The notes under the pieces: generated by a model
Databases searched by the model: none
What the model was told of the DNA's origin: nothing
What the model saw: the letters and a program-made list of their open reading frames with translations, nothing else
Part shown: piece after piece, positions 1-12,345 of the stretch
Position numbering within the stretch: the stretch's first letter is position 1
Layout of the letters: each line of letters starts with the position of its first letter
Assembly: GCA_003116995.1 (NCBI GenBank)
Contig: BDSL01000018.1
Coordinates: 992,001-1,056,000, forward strand
Length of the DNA stretch: 64,000 bases
Source: Yamagishiella unicocca
Lineage: Eukaryota; Chlorophyta; Chlorophyceae; Chlamydomonadales; Volvocaceae
Direction of reading: 5' to 3'
Position numbers and translations under genes: made by a program

Positions 1-1129
1 CGACGGCTCGCTCTTTACCTGGGGCGACGGACGGTACGGTCAGCTGGGCCACAAGAACCTGCAGCCAACAGCAGCGGTGGTGTGCCAACCCCGCAAGATT
101 GTCGAGCTTGACCCGGCCCCGTTGTCGCCCGACGCAAGGTACGCTGCTAGTCACTTGCGCTAGATATATGAACCGATAGTTTCGATATCGTGGGAGGTGT
201 GGCAATCTTTTCTTTCCTTTCTGGGCGGCGCGCATTATGCAAGAATGCAACGGACGGCAGATATTCTTTCCCGGTGCACACATTGTCAACATGGGCATCA
301 GTTCCGTTGCGATCTCGTAGCGTAACGAATACATACCGACAGAATTAAATGAAGATAAACTTTTGCTCCTATTGCAGGGTTACAGCGATTGCTGCTGGCG
401 CGTACCATTCGATGGCACTGACTGTTGGCGGTGCCCTCCTAGCTTTCGGACGCAACGACCAAGGTGCCCTGGGTACAGGGGACAAGGCAGACCGCTGGAC
501 ACCCAGCCGTGTCGACCTGAATGGCGAGGACCCTGAGGATGGCAAGAGCAGGCGCGCCGTTCAAGTGTCGTGTGGTGCATCTCACACCTTGGTGCTGGTG
601 CTAAACAACGGCCGCATGGAGGTCCGGACGACAGGTGTGTGAAAACAATGAACGAATGAATGATTGAATGCATGCTGCGTGGGTTGGATGGAGGGGAAAT
701 GTATGAACTCCATCCTTGTTTACATCCAAATAGCTATTGCACCGTTGATGTACTGAACATCCTCCATATGTTCTTCTACCTACAGGGGCGAATACGTGGG
801 GTCAGCTTGGCCAGGGTGACCGCAAGGAGCGCGCCAGGTTTGCGCGCACTGTTGTCCAGATGCCAGGAGTCGTGGCGGTTCAGTGTGGCGACGAGCACTC
901 TGCTGCCATTACGGGTCGCGGCGTGCTGTACATGTGGGGCCGAGGCGACAGCGGGCAGCTGGGCCTTGGAGATGAGAAGGCGAAATGGAAGCCGACTGCA
1001 TTGCGGGCGTTCAAAGTGGTGCACCCGGAGAAGACGCTCCGTCGCAGCAAGCGTAGCCTTCCAGTGGTGCGGCCTGTAGAGCCGGAGATCAAGCGACAGC
1101 GGATGGCGGACGCGTGGCACTATATGTAA
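1..1129 (+). CDS. RCC1-repeat (beta-propeller) protein, 3' part; 5' end outside window
   Basis: Three exons are visible: 1-138, 378-634 and 786-1129, with donor/acceptor pairs in matching phase (AG|GTACGC to CAG|G, then G|GTGTGT to CAG|GG). The joined frame reads as consecutive RCC1 blades: TWGDGRYGQLGHK, then FGRNDQGALGTGD, NTWGQLGQGD and MWGRGDSGQLGLGD, each preceded by a hydrophobic strand with a CG-x-x-H or AGAYHS turn. The last blade is followed by a short basic tail (KTLRRSKRS, EIKRQR) that could act as a nuclear localisation signal. RCC1 propellers serve as Ran exchange factors or as protein/chromatin-binding scaffolds; the visible part does not say which. The N-terminus lies upstream of base 1. 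The family call is firm and the specific role is unknown. Confidence 0.85.
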
Positions 1130-2410
1130 GCGATATGTGCAATCTGGCTCCATACATAGCAAACGTCATGGAGGCGTCGGACCGTGCTGACGCTGTGAAT
1201 GGATGGAATGTCTCATGTAAATGCGCAATGGTCTGCCCATGGATTAGCAATAGTAGGCCGTGAGGTGGCACGCGTGCAGGGCGGGTGTAACAGAAAGCTG
1301 CCGTAGTCCGGTAGATAACGAGGTGAGGTACTTCAGTTTAGTAAGGCATCAGCTAGTACGCATATTGAGCGCATGGGCATGGGCCGTGAGGTCTAATACA
1401 CTGGCTGGATTTGGACTAAATGGCCGTTTGATCTTCAACTGCTTGGCACTTTTTTGACGTACATTCTAGATATTTATGGCTTTTCAACGTAGTAAGTTGT
1501 TTTATAAATGCCTATTTTGTCTGTCAACGTTTTTCAATGTAACTTTGAACTCCTGCGTTGGGAGAACTAGCATGGGTACTTGAGACGCCGACCTGTAACG
1601 GTGAGGTTTGTGCCCCCCTGAAATCTGAGGGTTTCCCCTCAACAATCACCAGCGTGCTTGCCTACATGTCCTCCTTTCAATCCCTATGCTTGGCGAGGTG
1701 TGTGGCCCCTGATCTTTGATCGTTTCCCTCAACAACACCAAGCTTGCTTGCAATAATTATTTGAGGCGAAGTCACTCGTTGGGAACCTCCAGTGACCTGC
1801 ATTGTGGTCAGACCTGATGTTTGGTGCCGCATCGTTCAGCTTCCGTTCAGCACCGTGACATCATGTTCCCATGTATGGAAGACCACTGATCAGATGACTA
1901 CCCTACGCAGCTGTCCACCTTGAAGCTGCAGGCCCATAAGGTTACTGGCCTCAGTGATGAAATGAAGGAAATAGCACCGGAGTTCTGTTTAAGGATCTCG
2001 CCGGCCAGCCAACAGTTATCTGTGCGCTGCGCATACATACTAATGAAAATGGCTCGGTTGCATGCATCCGCATTTTCTGGATAGGCCGTATCAAAGCTAA
2101 ATTTACATGAGTTTTCCTGATGGCGCGTGGATACCACAATCGATATTATCGCTAAGTAACTGCAGGTTACCCAGAGGGGGCCTGCATAATTACAGAAGCT
2201 ACAAGTGCCCCTTCAAATCTCACATGTATTCGCGTTGCAGACCGCCTTAATAGGGAATAACCGGAATCCTCTTAATTGTACAGGGAAGGCCGAAACAGTC
2301 CACACATCGGTACTTTACAACCAGACACATCCAGCGCCTTCCCGCCAGCAGCATAGCGCATCAGTTAGGAAGTGACCCGCAGAAGACTCCGCTGAGAGTA
2401 GGCAGATTCA
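1130..2410. other. Intergenic, tail-to-tail gap
   Basis: This lies between the stop codons of the RCC1-type gene and L-aspartate oxidase. A TGTAA motif near 1215 is a plausible polyadenylation signal for the RCC1 gene. Around 1630-1755 the phrase CCCTCAACAA plus a CTTGC-rich tail occurs twice imperfectly. I see no convincing gene. Confidence 0.5.
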
Positions 2411-4996
2411 TCACAAATCTTGCGGCGTGGAACGTACGGCCAGCTCGCGGTCCCGCAGCACCGTCTTCCGTGATAGGCGCTTCGGTTGCGCAGCGCTGGC
2501 AGGCCCACCTGCGCCTGCTGGCAGCACCGAAGGCACATTGCGCAAGTATGGAGACAGATCATAGCGCGACTTCAATGAAGTACTGATGACGCTTGGGCGG
2601 CGCTGTGCCTCGTCGGGATGAGGGTAATCTGCGCTGTAGTGCAGCCCACGGCTCTCCTTCCGTTGCAGGGCGCATGACACCATGAGCTCCGCTACCGTTG
2701 CCATGTTGATGAGCTCTACAAGCTGCGTATTCACGCCGTAGTTCTTGTATATGGACTTTGCCTCAATGTAGAGCGACACGACGTAGTCGCGGGCTGCGAT
2801 CAGCTCTTTGGTCCTGGATTGGGCAAGAAACCATCATATAGATATGATTGCACCTTTAGCTCTATCCACATGCATGCTTTGAAGACAAATTGGTGGAAAC
2901 CATACGAGCAGGGCTACGGTTATCCAACGAGAAGCATGGAACCCATCGGATTGCTACGAAGACCAGGCAGTGCAAGGAACTCACGATGTTGTGGATTGCT
3001 TACCTCCTAACAATGCCACAGCAACGCCACATGATGTCCCGCAGTTCCTGCCGGCGTGTATCAACCCACTCGGCTAAGGCAGGGTTCAGCTCGCGCGCGC
3101 CACGAGCGCCACGAAAGTCTGCGCTAGCGGCAGCGTAGTGCAGCTGACGACTGCAGTTGCGCAGAGCATGCTCAGCGTGCGCAACACTGGGGTTGACGGC
3201 GCGCTCTGCGAAGACCAGGCCTTCAAGCAGCGAGTTTGACGCCAGGCGATTGGCTCCATGCAGGCCTGAGCAGGCTGCCTCGCCGCACGCATACAAGCCT
3301 TGCACGTTGGTCTCACCCAGTAGACCGGTGGCCACACCACCACAGGTATAGTGCTGCACTGGCACGACAGGAATTGGATCCCGTGCAATGTCGATGCCCA
3401 GCTCCAGGCATTTGGCGGCAATGTTGGGGAAGTGGTGCAGCACTTCGTGCCGCGGCTTGTGGCTGATGTCCAGCCAGACGTGCTGATCGCCATGGCGCAG
3501 CAGCTGGTCGTGAATCGAACGAGCAACGACATCACGTGGAGCGAGCTCCAAGCGCTCGTCGTACTTCTCCATAAAGCGCTCGCCGGACTTGTTGAACAGC
3601 ATGCCACCTTCCCCCCGCACCGCCTCTGTTATGAGGAACGTGCTGCCCGTGCCCGCCGGATTATACAACCCAGTTGGATGGAACTGGACGAACTCCATGT
3701 TGCTGACGTTTGCGTGAGCGCGATAGGCCATGGCAATGCCGTCCCCTGTGGCGACATGCGGGTTGGTGGTATTGGGATACACCTGACCAGCGCCACCGCT
3801 CGCCAACATGGTCGAAAGGCCCAGAAACCTGCACGGGGTGCATACAAGACAATTATATGAAACAATCATAAGTCACGACTGGTGAAGATTGCAGACGAGA
3901 GTCCAGACAACCAGAAGGGATTCCTGAAAAACAGAGGAAGTAACGGAAGGGACCCGATGCAACGATATCATCGAAATGAGTTTTTGACCAACCCAGAATG
4001 TTATCTCCTATACTTGCCTGGTCATGGTGTTCGCCCGCTGGTCCAGCACGTCCGCTCCGAAGCAGTGTAAAGCGCCGCCGTACTCGTCCATGACCAGGTC
4101 CACGACCATATGGTGCTCGTAGAACTGGATATTCTTGTGAGCATGAGCGTTAGCCAGAAGTGCGCGCTCAATCTCCGCTCCAGTCAGGTCGGCAGCATGC
4201 ACTATGCGCCGGTTGCTGTGACCTCCCTCCTTGGTCAGGTGCAACGTCCCATCACTGTTACGGGAAAACTCAGCACCCAGCTCCACCAGTTCCAGAACTC
4301 GTGCCGGTCCTTCGCGACAGACCACCTCGACAGCCCTGCGAGAAGACGGCGGTTCAATCTTTACAGTACAACACCCAGGACATATAATGACTATTGGTAG
4401 CTAACAGAAGCAGCCAGGGCAGGCAGAGATACGCGGAAATTGATCGGCCAAGAAAAGTCGATCATATACACATGTACAAGACAGTTCGCAGCAGCAAACA
4501 TTTAGACGCCCATACGTTGCGATCAATAATCAGAATCCACTTACTGCAGGTCGTTCAGGAAGGCGCCAGCGACCACGGTATCCCGCACGTGATCGGCGAC
4601 GCTGTCGCTTTTGTCCAGGACCGCGCAAATACCGCCCTGCGCATAGCGTGTGCAGCCCTCGCTGGCGTGGTCCTTTGTGATAACTGCGACAGTCCCATAT
4701 TCAGCGACCTTGAGCGCATATGTCAAGCCAGCGATGCCACTTCCAATGACCAGGAAATCGTGCTGCTTCACCGGCGGCGCCGTTTGCGTTGCAGCTGGGC
4801 AAGCAGAGGGCACACCAGAGCGCGGCCTCAATGCGTCGAAGTTGACGTCGGCCCGGACATCAGCGACGGTGCGGGAACGCGAAGTGACGGTCCGACAAGC
4901 GACGTGCCGATGGATGCCACCGTGGACCAGTCCGCAGGGAAGGGTTTGAGCAGTCTGCAGCCGCGCCGAAGCGGCGGCACTGCGTTGCTTAATCAT
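2411..4996 (-). CDS. nadB: L-aspartate oxidase (first step of de novo NAD synthesis, plastid)
   Basis: Four exons on the minus strand: 4996-4545, 4335-4018, 3828-3004 and 2813-2411, giving 665 aa (land-plant enzymes are about 650). The enzyme oxidises L-aspartate to iminoaspartate for quinolinate synthesis. The sequence shows a Ser/Arg/Thr-rich N-terminal extension of about 75 residues that looks like a plastid transit peptide, the FAD dinucleotide motif GSGIAG (85-90), the RYAQGGI segment, [14 protein letters not shown], and the active-site region [17 protein letters not shown]. The C-terminal helical domain is in the last exon. All intron phases agree. Intron 2 has a GC donor (CAG|GCAAGT at 4017) instead of GT. 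I chose the ATG at 4996 because it opens the transit-peptide-like stretch; an upstream non-coding exon is possible. Confidence 0.93.
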
Positions 4997-6978
4997 CTTG
5001 TTCTAATATACGCTAGATGGCGACCGGCTTTTGCGCTGAAGGCAGCACCAAGACGAGCGTAAAAGTTCTGAAGCGTGATTGAAGCCGTCGGAACGCCCGA
5101 CTCGGAAGCAGTCCTCACGCCACGTGCAGCTGAACCGGCCACTTCTTGTTGAATACCCACAGGCGACGGGAAAGACCACGAACCTGCAGACAAGAAGGAG
5201 ATCGGGCGTGAGCGCCGAGCCACCCGACCTCGCAATGGCAGCATCATACTCACGTTCATATTGGTATCGAGCTACGATGTGTATACTAGAAGAGTCATTA
5301 CTTGATGTGGATATGATATGTGGAGTCTGTGGACGATGTGAAAATTGGAAGGTTTCTGACCGTCCTTTACGCTTTAAGGAGCTTTTTGCGTCGTACGCAG
5401 GGGATGCAATACGGTGTATTCCGGCGCGCGCAAGGCAAACTACTAACTTAGTGGCATTGTCGAATTCATAGTCTGCACGTTGAAGGAGATGACTTGTAAC
5501 GCCGGCCCAACTTTCGCGGACATGCAAAAAATGGTACACGTCGCTGTACCTTCAGGGATGCACCAACTGCCGAGGCAGGGTTCTGCTTGGCGTTCAAAAA
5601 GCTCGCGTTTTCTTATGACTGCGCGTAAGGGCTTGCTGCGTCGAACCGGTTGGGACATGTCACTGATCCCGTCAAGCGCCTTTCGCTGCCTTCCCAGTGA
5701 TACCCAAATGTGCTGTAAGTTTTCTGGAGTGACTATGCGGTATACTTCCTGTTGGGCTCACTCCACAAGGGACCCGTATTGCCGAAAGCTACCCCCATGA
5801 TTTCTTGTTAACCATTAACGGCATTTGAGCTCTAGTGGATACTGAAATGCTAAAGCAAACAGTTCTGGGGCCTGACACTTGTCTTCCACGCTGTGGTTCC
5901 AGGGTTTTGGGGCCTGACACTTGTCTTCCACGCTGTGGTTCCACCTGGAACCTATTTGCTGTAGCCGGAGGTGTCTGTCACTTGTCTTCCACGCCGTGGT
6001 TTCACCTGGAACCTATTTGCTTTAGAAGAAGCCGGGAGCGCTGCTCGAGGGGGAGTGTTTGGGAGCGACTAGCACTCAAATACTCAGGGATAGAGGGGAA
6101 AAAGCAATACGGCCGGGTCGCCTTTGGTTCCCTCAAAATGGTTCTACCTGGAACCTCTGTGGCTGGAGGTGTCTGCTTCGGAGGTGTTAGCCTCCCGGCC
6201 CACTGCGTGGTCTATGCGCAATTCGGACTCGCCGATGAGTTGGTCTCCAGCAAACTGCAGCAAACACTACCTCCAACGACACCAGGTTTGCGCGATGCTA
6301 ATGCGACCCCGATCGGAAGTGTTAGCTTCCCGGCCTACACGGCCCAGCCTCTCCCTGGTAAATCCGTTAGATGTATAAGCCAGCGGCAGTAAGCAATAGG
6401 GACCAGCCTAGTGGGGACTATTTTGTTGCAGAAAGTGGTTAGCGCCGAGTCGTATGGAAGTGCGACAATGGTTGATGAGGCCATTACACTCCAACATGTG
6501 GTAGCATCGCGCAGCACCGAGACTATTGGTGTTGCGCTCTGAAGACGCGCGCGCGCAACGGCGGCCCGGCCGTACGGTCCTATCTGGAGCCTGCGGCTCC
6601 GAAATCAACTGACAGCCTCGCCTCCTTTCGCCTTCAGATGTCAGCCTCGTCGTTCCATGATACCGGTCGGAACGCACGTTCGAGGTGGATCGAGCTATTC
6701 CTGCTTTCCCTACTCAAATGCCATGTTACGCTTTGAACTCGCTCAGTCCATGGCGCTCCGGGGATACCTCTCGTCAGTCCGCCGCAGACGGGTACCTACT
6801 AACAGTGAAACTCAGCTTATAGGAAGCGAAATGTTGGCCCCCAAGCTCCCAACACCATTTCCATAAGAGACGTATTTTTCTAATGGACCCGCATACACTA
6901 GACGTGTTTCCAGCCTGCGTTAAATAGGGCTGGGACTCCGCAAAACTTCCTTGTGGCATTTGCTATCGTGACAGGACC
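4997..6978. other. Intergenic region upstream of L-aspartate oxidase
   Basis: This holds the promoter side of the L-aspartate oxidase gene and the 3' flank of the Nudix gene. Apart from the tandem repeat block at 5867-6180 I see no coding signal that survives frame and splice checks. The open frame at 5835-6392 runs through the repeats and has no recognisable domain. Confidence 0.5.
5867..6180. repeat. Imperfect tandem repeat block
   Basis: A 35-base unit (GGGGCCTGACACTTGTC...) occurs at 5867-5901 and again at 5909-5943. A third, diverged copy with an added CACCTGGAACCTATTTGCT tail lies at about 5979-6024. A related ACCTGGAACCT...GGAGGTGTCTG segment recurs near 6142-6175, and shorter echoes (GTGTTAGC-TCCCGGCC) follow at 6185 and 6320. 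It looks like a decayed minisatellite or nested repeat. Confidence 0.7.
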
Positions 6979-8334
6979 CTACCGGGCAGCCTTGTCCTCG
7001 CCCTCCATAAGTACATGCCACGCTAGCTTCGTTGTTTCCTGGAATGCAAACACACCACGGAAATATTCCCGACGGAGCAGGTACGGATACCAGAAAAGGT
7101 CGTCCGCCCACATGCGGTCGAAGGGAACTTGATCGTGCGCAAACCACACGGGGCGCATCTCATCCGTCTCAGTGGGTTCGCCCCGGTGTCTTGTTGCGCT
7201 GAAAACTACGAATTCGGAAACGAGGGCAAAATAAAATTCGTCGGATCCCTGTCAGCGCATTTAAGGGAAATGACTATGAAGATGGGACAGGAAGAGGGCT
7301 ATGGTAACATGGATGCAGGCGAATTGCAACCCGCTCGGCAGCCTTCCTATGGGGTGAGGCGCTGCCAATTCGTCGCTTGGATCCTTACTATGGACGCTTC
7401 TTCATATGACGGCGTTTTATCCTGCCTAGCAGCACTCATCCGCTGGGCCTCCGGTCAAAGCCGAAACCCGCGTTTCAGATTTTTAATACGCGGCGCCGGA
7501 GCCTTGCGCCCGGCGAGCGGCTGCCCGGAAGACTGCAGCGCAACCAAGGTTGCGTCGTCCCATCCACGGTACTCCATACGCAAACAATGATCAATTTGCA
7601 AAACCGCAAGGCTAGGTGCACGCCGGCGAACGAAACTCACCATGAACCTCCCATGGCTGTTGCTGATCATCGAAGGTGAAGACTAGTAGACCTGCAATAG
7701 CGACGTTAAATATGAACGTCGTGACTACAAAGGAGAGGACACGCGTCAATAACGAGGAAAGGCATGGGCAATGGACAGGCTATATGTATGTTGCACATCG
7801 AAACTGGGACCATAGCGTGGACAGTGCGGCGACGTGGCCGACGGCATACTGGTACCTATGCCTGATCAATGTGCACAAGTCACACAAGCTCCCTGCCATG
7901 CACACGGCCAAGACCCCCTCGGCTCACACACCCGCATCCTGGAGATCTTCTGCCTCGATACAAGCTTCCTCCATAAGCTGAGGCAAATTACACAGGAGTC
8001 AGGGTCTGGAGTCACGGTTTAGAATGTGTGGCGTTTATTTGCAGTACACATTTGCGGCAATGCCGTTCTCCCCCCAAGCTAGCCACAGCCGCCTGACCTC
8101 GCGCTCCGCTGCCTCACGGATAGTTTCTCCTGGCTCGACCTTTCCTCCGAAACCGTTAAAGTATCCAGCACCGAAGCCGCGCTTCTTGTAGCCCAGCAGT
8201 ACACGACTGCCATCATCAATTATCACTAGCTGCGTTGGGAAAGACGGGGTATGTCCAATTGGAGGAGAGGGGACGTCAATGGAGTTGCGCTCGTCCCAAC
8301 CTACGTCAGATGACAGACACATAACTATGTCCAT
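6979..8334 (-). CDS. NUDT1: Nudix hydrolase, MTH1/NUDT1 type (8-oxo-dGTP diphosphatase)
   Basis: Four exons on the minus strand: 8334-8098, 7977-7932 (46 bases), 7691-7641 (51 bases) and 7205-6979, giving 186 aa (human MTH1 is 156-179). The family hydrolyses oxidised purine nucleoside triphosphates to keep them out of DNA. The Nudix box spans residues 64-86 and crosses the first intron: GKVEPGE...REAAERE, then LMEEACI, with the metal-binding Glu residues present. The usual Gly near its end (EEXGU) is Cys here. Downstream come [38 protein letters not shown] and a FRGVFAF ending, all typical of MTH1. Phases agree at every junction; acceptors are CAG, CAG and TAG. The start is the first ATG of exon 1; a further 5' exon cannot be excluded. 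Confidence 0.9.
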
Positions 8335-8853
8335 TCAAATTAGGTATGCAGCAACCTTCACCGACCGTAAGTAGCTTGGGCTTGGACGCCGACTGAAGCA
8401 CGGTTCGTGCGAAGGCCGGTGCGGCGGTGTGGGCTTGCACGGCCGCGGTCGCCCACTTTGCACAGCTCATTGTAACACGCTGGCCCTTTCCTTGGTGTCG
8501 TATCTGCTTCAGGCCCTTGATGGAATCCTGTAAATCGTTATCGCGACAGCTGCTTCCACAGTCTACACTGTACACCTGCCTTTCTAGAGTTACAAAGGTT
8601 ACTATTTTTCAAAAAGTTAAGGCGCCTGTACACTGTATGATTCCGCAGCCAGTGTGAGAGGACGTGGTTTGCCGATGCCAAACCACTCGGCGCCGTACCG
8701 AAATCCGATCTGGGCCAATACCACAATGGAAATTGTTACGCAACGCCAGCAGGTAATCGGTAAGGGTTGACGCATACGACGTGACTGTTCGACTGCCCAC
8801 CACTAACCCACGTCGACTTTTCTACCAGCTCGTCTCTGTACGCAAGTTTCGGC
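8335..8853. other. Intergenic, divergent promoter region between Nudix and 5-alpha-reductase genes
   Basis: The two genes are transcribed away from each other across about 520 bases. I see no coding signal or clear TATA box. Both promoters presumably lie here. Confidence 0.5.
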
Positions 8854-11096
8854 ATGGCTTTTAAAGATATCTTACTTGGAAAAGATGGAACTGAAGCTGC
8901 GCTTGAGGCGTGGCACGGCTTAGCGACGTGGAGTATGCTTCTGACAGCGCCTCTTGTGTTCATCGCGCTGATGGCTGGTATATCTGCGCCGTATGGGCGG
9001 TATTCGAGGGGCGGATGGGGGCTGTTCATGAACGCTCGTGTGGCATGGCTGGTGAGGCCACCGGGTCTGCCTACATGGATGCTTGTCGCAAAGACCGGTG
9101 TTTGAGGCTGATGCGTGCCTGCTGAATCCCGCAGACCCAGGAGGTGCCATCGCCACTTGTTTTTGGAGCCTTTCTCATCTGGTCTGGTATTTCTAACTAC
9201 ACCCGACATCCACTGAGCTCCCGAACCGTACTAGCAATAGCGTTCTGCGCGCACTACGCATACCGCGCGTTTGTGTTCCCGCTCGTCATACGCGGCGGCA
9301 AGCCGACACCACTAAGCGTCTGGGCCATGAGCTTCGTCTTCTGCATATGGAACGGTTTCTTGCAGGTGAGGGGAGCGCACCCTGCGCTTTGGGATGATCG
9401 CAGTGTAGCAGGGCTGCGTCCGGCACGAAGTGGGATGTGTAGCGCACGACGGCATTCCTTCGTGCATCCTAGCCGATGTCATTATGCTGGTCGCCTCCGC
9501 GATCCGCTCCCTGGCTTGGCAACGGCACGGCGTGTCGCGTGCCTCGAACCGCATGGGCCTTGGCGAAGTGGAGCTAGGGACACGCGGGGCCGATGTCGTT
9601 GAAGGCACACGCAAGTGTTTGTGTGGCCCGCGTAGAAGGCGTGCCGGCAGTCGATGTGCCGATCGCATGCAGGTGGGCTGTCATTGCCGTGGTGATGGTG
9701 GTTATCCGGCGTGGGCGGCGTGGGGGTTATTGGGCTTGAAAGGGATTTAGGGGAGGGGTAGTTGGAGGTGTATGGCGGGGGCGGCGGGGGCTTCAAGGGA
9801 TTTAGGGGCAGCCAGGAGCGCTGCGAGGGTTTTGGAAGGAGGAGGTAGCTCGGGGGTTGTGGGCAGAGGAAGGGTGGAGGGCCCCGATGGGCTGAGACGG
9901 GGCTGCGGCTGGGGCAGTGGCGATGTGAGGAGTGTGGTGCAGGCATGGAGGAGGAAGGGGCGGACCCGCCTAAGGGCGGAGTGGTTTGGGGGCGGATGGG
10001 CGTACTAGGGCTCCCAAGCAAAGGGGCTTACACACAGGGACCCCGGAGACAATTACCGGATCGGAGCTGGGAACAGAGGTTTGCGCAGCATGGCGCTCAT
10101 TTACGCGCTGAGCGCTCCTGGTTGCTCAAATCTGCACATTAACCATGTTTTCCGCATCCGCTTGCCTTGTCCCCAGGGCTGGAGCTTTGCGCGACACGCG
10201 CCTCACGATGAGCCTGTGTGGTCGCCCCGAGTGTTGGCCGGACTTGCGCTGTGGCTGTTTGGCTGGATCAACGTCATGCGATCCGACTTGACCCTTATCA
10301 ACCTGCGTAAGCCTGGCGAGAGCGGCTACAAGATCCCGTGAGTCGGCTGGGCGCGTATGGAGGCTGGGTCGTCGCGGTACGCAACAACACTAAAGGCCGT
10401 AAGGGGCAGCGGCATGAATAACACGTCTCGATTGGCCTGCCTTGCGCAGCGCATGGGGCGCTCTCCCGTAGCCTGATTCTTCTCACACATTGTCAAGGAC
10501 AATCGCGCAGCTGCTGAGAATGCCCGATACGCCGAGCCCGGCCAAGTGGCGAAGAGGCAGTGTACGCGCGACAAGCAGTCATGGCACCTTTCGCTGTTAC
10601 TTGTGATACAAAAGACGGGTCGGCGCAAGTGTTCTAGTCATGCATTCGTAGCCGGGCAGGTGTTACTTTCGGAGTTTTAGGGTTTGCACGCCACCAGCTC
10701 ACCCCGCGTGTGCACGCTTAACATGCCGGGCTACCCAGCACCGCAGCTGTGCCAGCTTTACGCGTTAACACTGCAAGCATACATAGCATGGTGCATACCG
10801 TCTTTATGCCGTACGGCGAAACCCCTAACCGCCCCAAGTTGTGCCATAACCCCATGCTTGCCGCGAACAGGAGAGGCGGCATGTTTGAGTACGTGTCGGG
10901 GGGGAACTACGCATCCGAGATCTGCGAGTGGGCTGGCTTTGCGCTGGCGGCCGGGACTCTGCCAGCCGCTGCCTTCGCACTTTTCACCTTTTGCAACCTA
11001 GCTCCTCGCGCACACCGCCACCACCGTTGGTACAAGGACAAGTTCAAGGGCGAGTATCCGCCTCAGCGGCGGGCGGTTGTGCCGTTCATATGGTAG
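8854..11096 (+). CDS. DET2: Steroid 5-alpha-reductase family protein (3-oxo-5-alpha-steroid 4-dehydrogenase, DET2-like)
   Basis: Four exons (8854-9051, 9135-9365, 10177-10337, 10871-11096) encode 271 aa, the normal family length. These are NADPH-dependent endoplasmic-reticulum membrane enzymes reducing the delta-4 double bond of 3-oxo steroids. Visible features: an N-terminal hydrophobic helix (WSMLLTAPLVFIALMAGI), the segment WL-TQEVPSPLVF, the RAFVFPLVIRGG loop, INLRKPGESGYKIPRGG, MFEYVSGGNYASEICEW and the C-terminal signature NLAPRAHRHHRWYKDKF. Intron phases (0, 0, 2) match. The third intron (10338-10870) splits Pro of the KIP-RGG motif. The second intron (9366-10176) contains a G-rich run at about 9700-10000. 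The substrate in algae (sterol or another enone lipid) is inferred, not shown. Confidence 0.9.
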
Positions 11097-11592
11097 CAGG
11101 GTTGCCGCCCAGCTGCTGCTGCCCGACTTAAGATTGCAAAGGTCGGAGATGTACAATATCATTCAGCAAATGATGCGGGAACGCGGATGCGGTGAAGTTG
11201 GAGTTGCTTGTTTTCTAGGGCGAGTGATGATTGTAGAGAAGGCCGAAGCGCGTGTGGCTCTACTGTTGCAGCCCACGTAGTCGTAATGCGTGCGCTGAGC
11301 CGCCCTGGGCCTGAGGAGTAGCGACTGTACAGTGGGCCCCAGACCCGAGTGTGACGTGTCGTACGTGTCGTTGCGAGTAGACGAGCTGGTGGTTTGCATG
11401 GCAGCCTTCAGTCAGACACGGAGACATGCACGTGTTTAAACGTGTTGGGTGCGCGCAATGTTTTCCTTCCTAGTACATAGGCATGTTGCCCGGCACGTGT
11501 GGCCGGGTAGCAATCTCACGGCGCAGGCACCTGCTGGATTGACGCACGCGTATACGCGAGGCCGGCGGCTGCACCGCTCTTTGCCACATTTT

Positions 11593-11797
11593 TTGTTGTA
11601 ACGGTTACAGTGGGTTCCAGACCAAGAGCCACATGAGACAACCAACATGTGTCAGGACACCAGTGGAACACGACGGATCCAGAATATCAGACGCTATGTC
11701 CAGATCAAGCTGTCATGATGGGAGTTGACTTCGACAACAGCAGACCTGCGACAACACCACTGTAACCGTTTGGAACCCTCTGTAACCGTTACAACAA
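11593..11797. mobile_element. MITE-like element, about 205 bp, with terminal inverted repeats
   Basis: The left end TTGTTGTAACGGTTACAG is matched exactly by the reverse complement of the right end (CTGTAACCGTTACAACAA, ending 11797). Beyond one mismatch the repeat continues through GGGTTCCA (complement TGGAACCC), about 28 bases in all. An additional inner TGTAACCGTTTGGAACCC lies at about 11761-11778. No coding capacity is present, so this would be a non-autonomous DNA transposon remnant. I could not identify a clear target-site duplication. Confidence 0.65.
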
Positions 11798-12099
11798 CCA
11801 AACGCAGCCTGGTCCGTTTCCGTTGCAACGGGAGTGGCAGCAATAGTGGCATCGATCCACTTGTATGGCTAGAGAGGAGCGGAGCTGCACCATCAACCTC
11901 ACTCCAGAGGACACCATCGATGACCCTGATGACCCCGGCTGTGTCCTCAGTTCACTATGAGGTGGCCACGGCGGCGCAGTAACTAAATCCGCATCGGTGC
12001 AATTGGCTCGGCAACTTTGACAGTTCTTGGTACCCTGGACCATGGACTCCGGTATTGTTACATGCTGGCAAAGACCAGGATTAATAAGTGTTACAGCTG

Positions 12100-12345
12100 G
12101 TTAGAACCTTGCTAACCAGTAGTAGTACTTGCCACGGTGGGCGTCAGTCCAAAAGACAGAACCACGGGGCACAAGAGACAGAAACCCAATGGCAAACCGC
12201 GAAGACACGAACAGTCCGGAGGCAAAATCAGCAGCAGCCAGAACCCCAGGGGGAACTTGCGCTGTAGGCTCCCATATCAGGAACCGATCACCAACACACC
12301 TAGCAGACCCGCAACCACAAAACCAGCGGAGCGCCGCCACGATAC
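12100..12345 (-). repeat. Dispersed repeat copy A (same family as 18770-19050 and 31660-31850)
   Basis: Read on the minus strand, this contains GCGGGTCTGCTAGGTGT, GATCGGTTCCTGAT and CCCCTGGGG in the same order and spacing as the plus-strand copy at about 18780-18860. It then ends with a CCCGTGGTTCTG...TGGACTGACGCCCAC block like those at 18980 and 31750. The copies are diverged and differ by internal gaps. No transposase or reverse transcriptase was recognised in it. Confidence 0.6.

Noticed and set aside
5835..6392. 185-codon open frame on +
   Set aside because: Generated by tandem repeats; the repeated peptide has no domain character.
11224..11297. Possible C/D snoRNA on + (GTGATGA then CTGA about 70 bases later)
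   Set aside because: Intergenic, no convincing terminal stem, no C'/D' pair and the guide has no rRNA match that I recognise.
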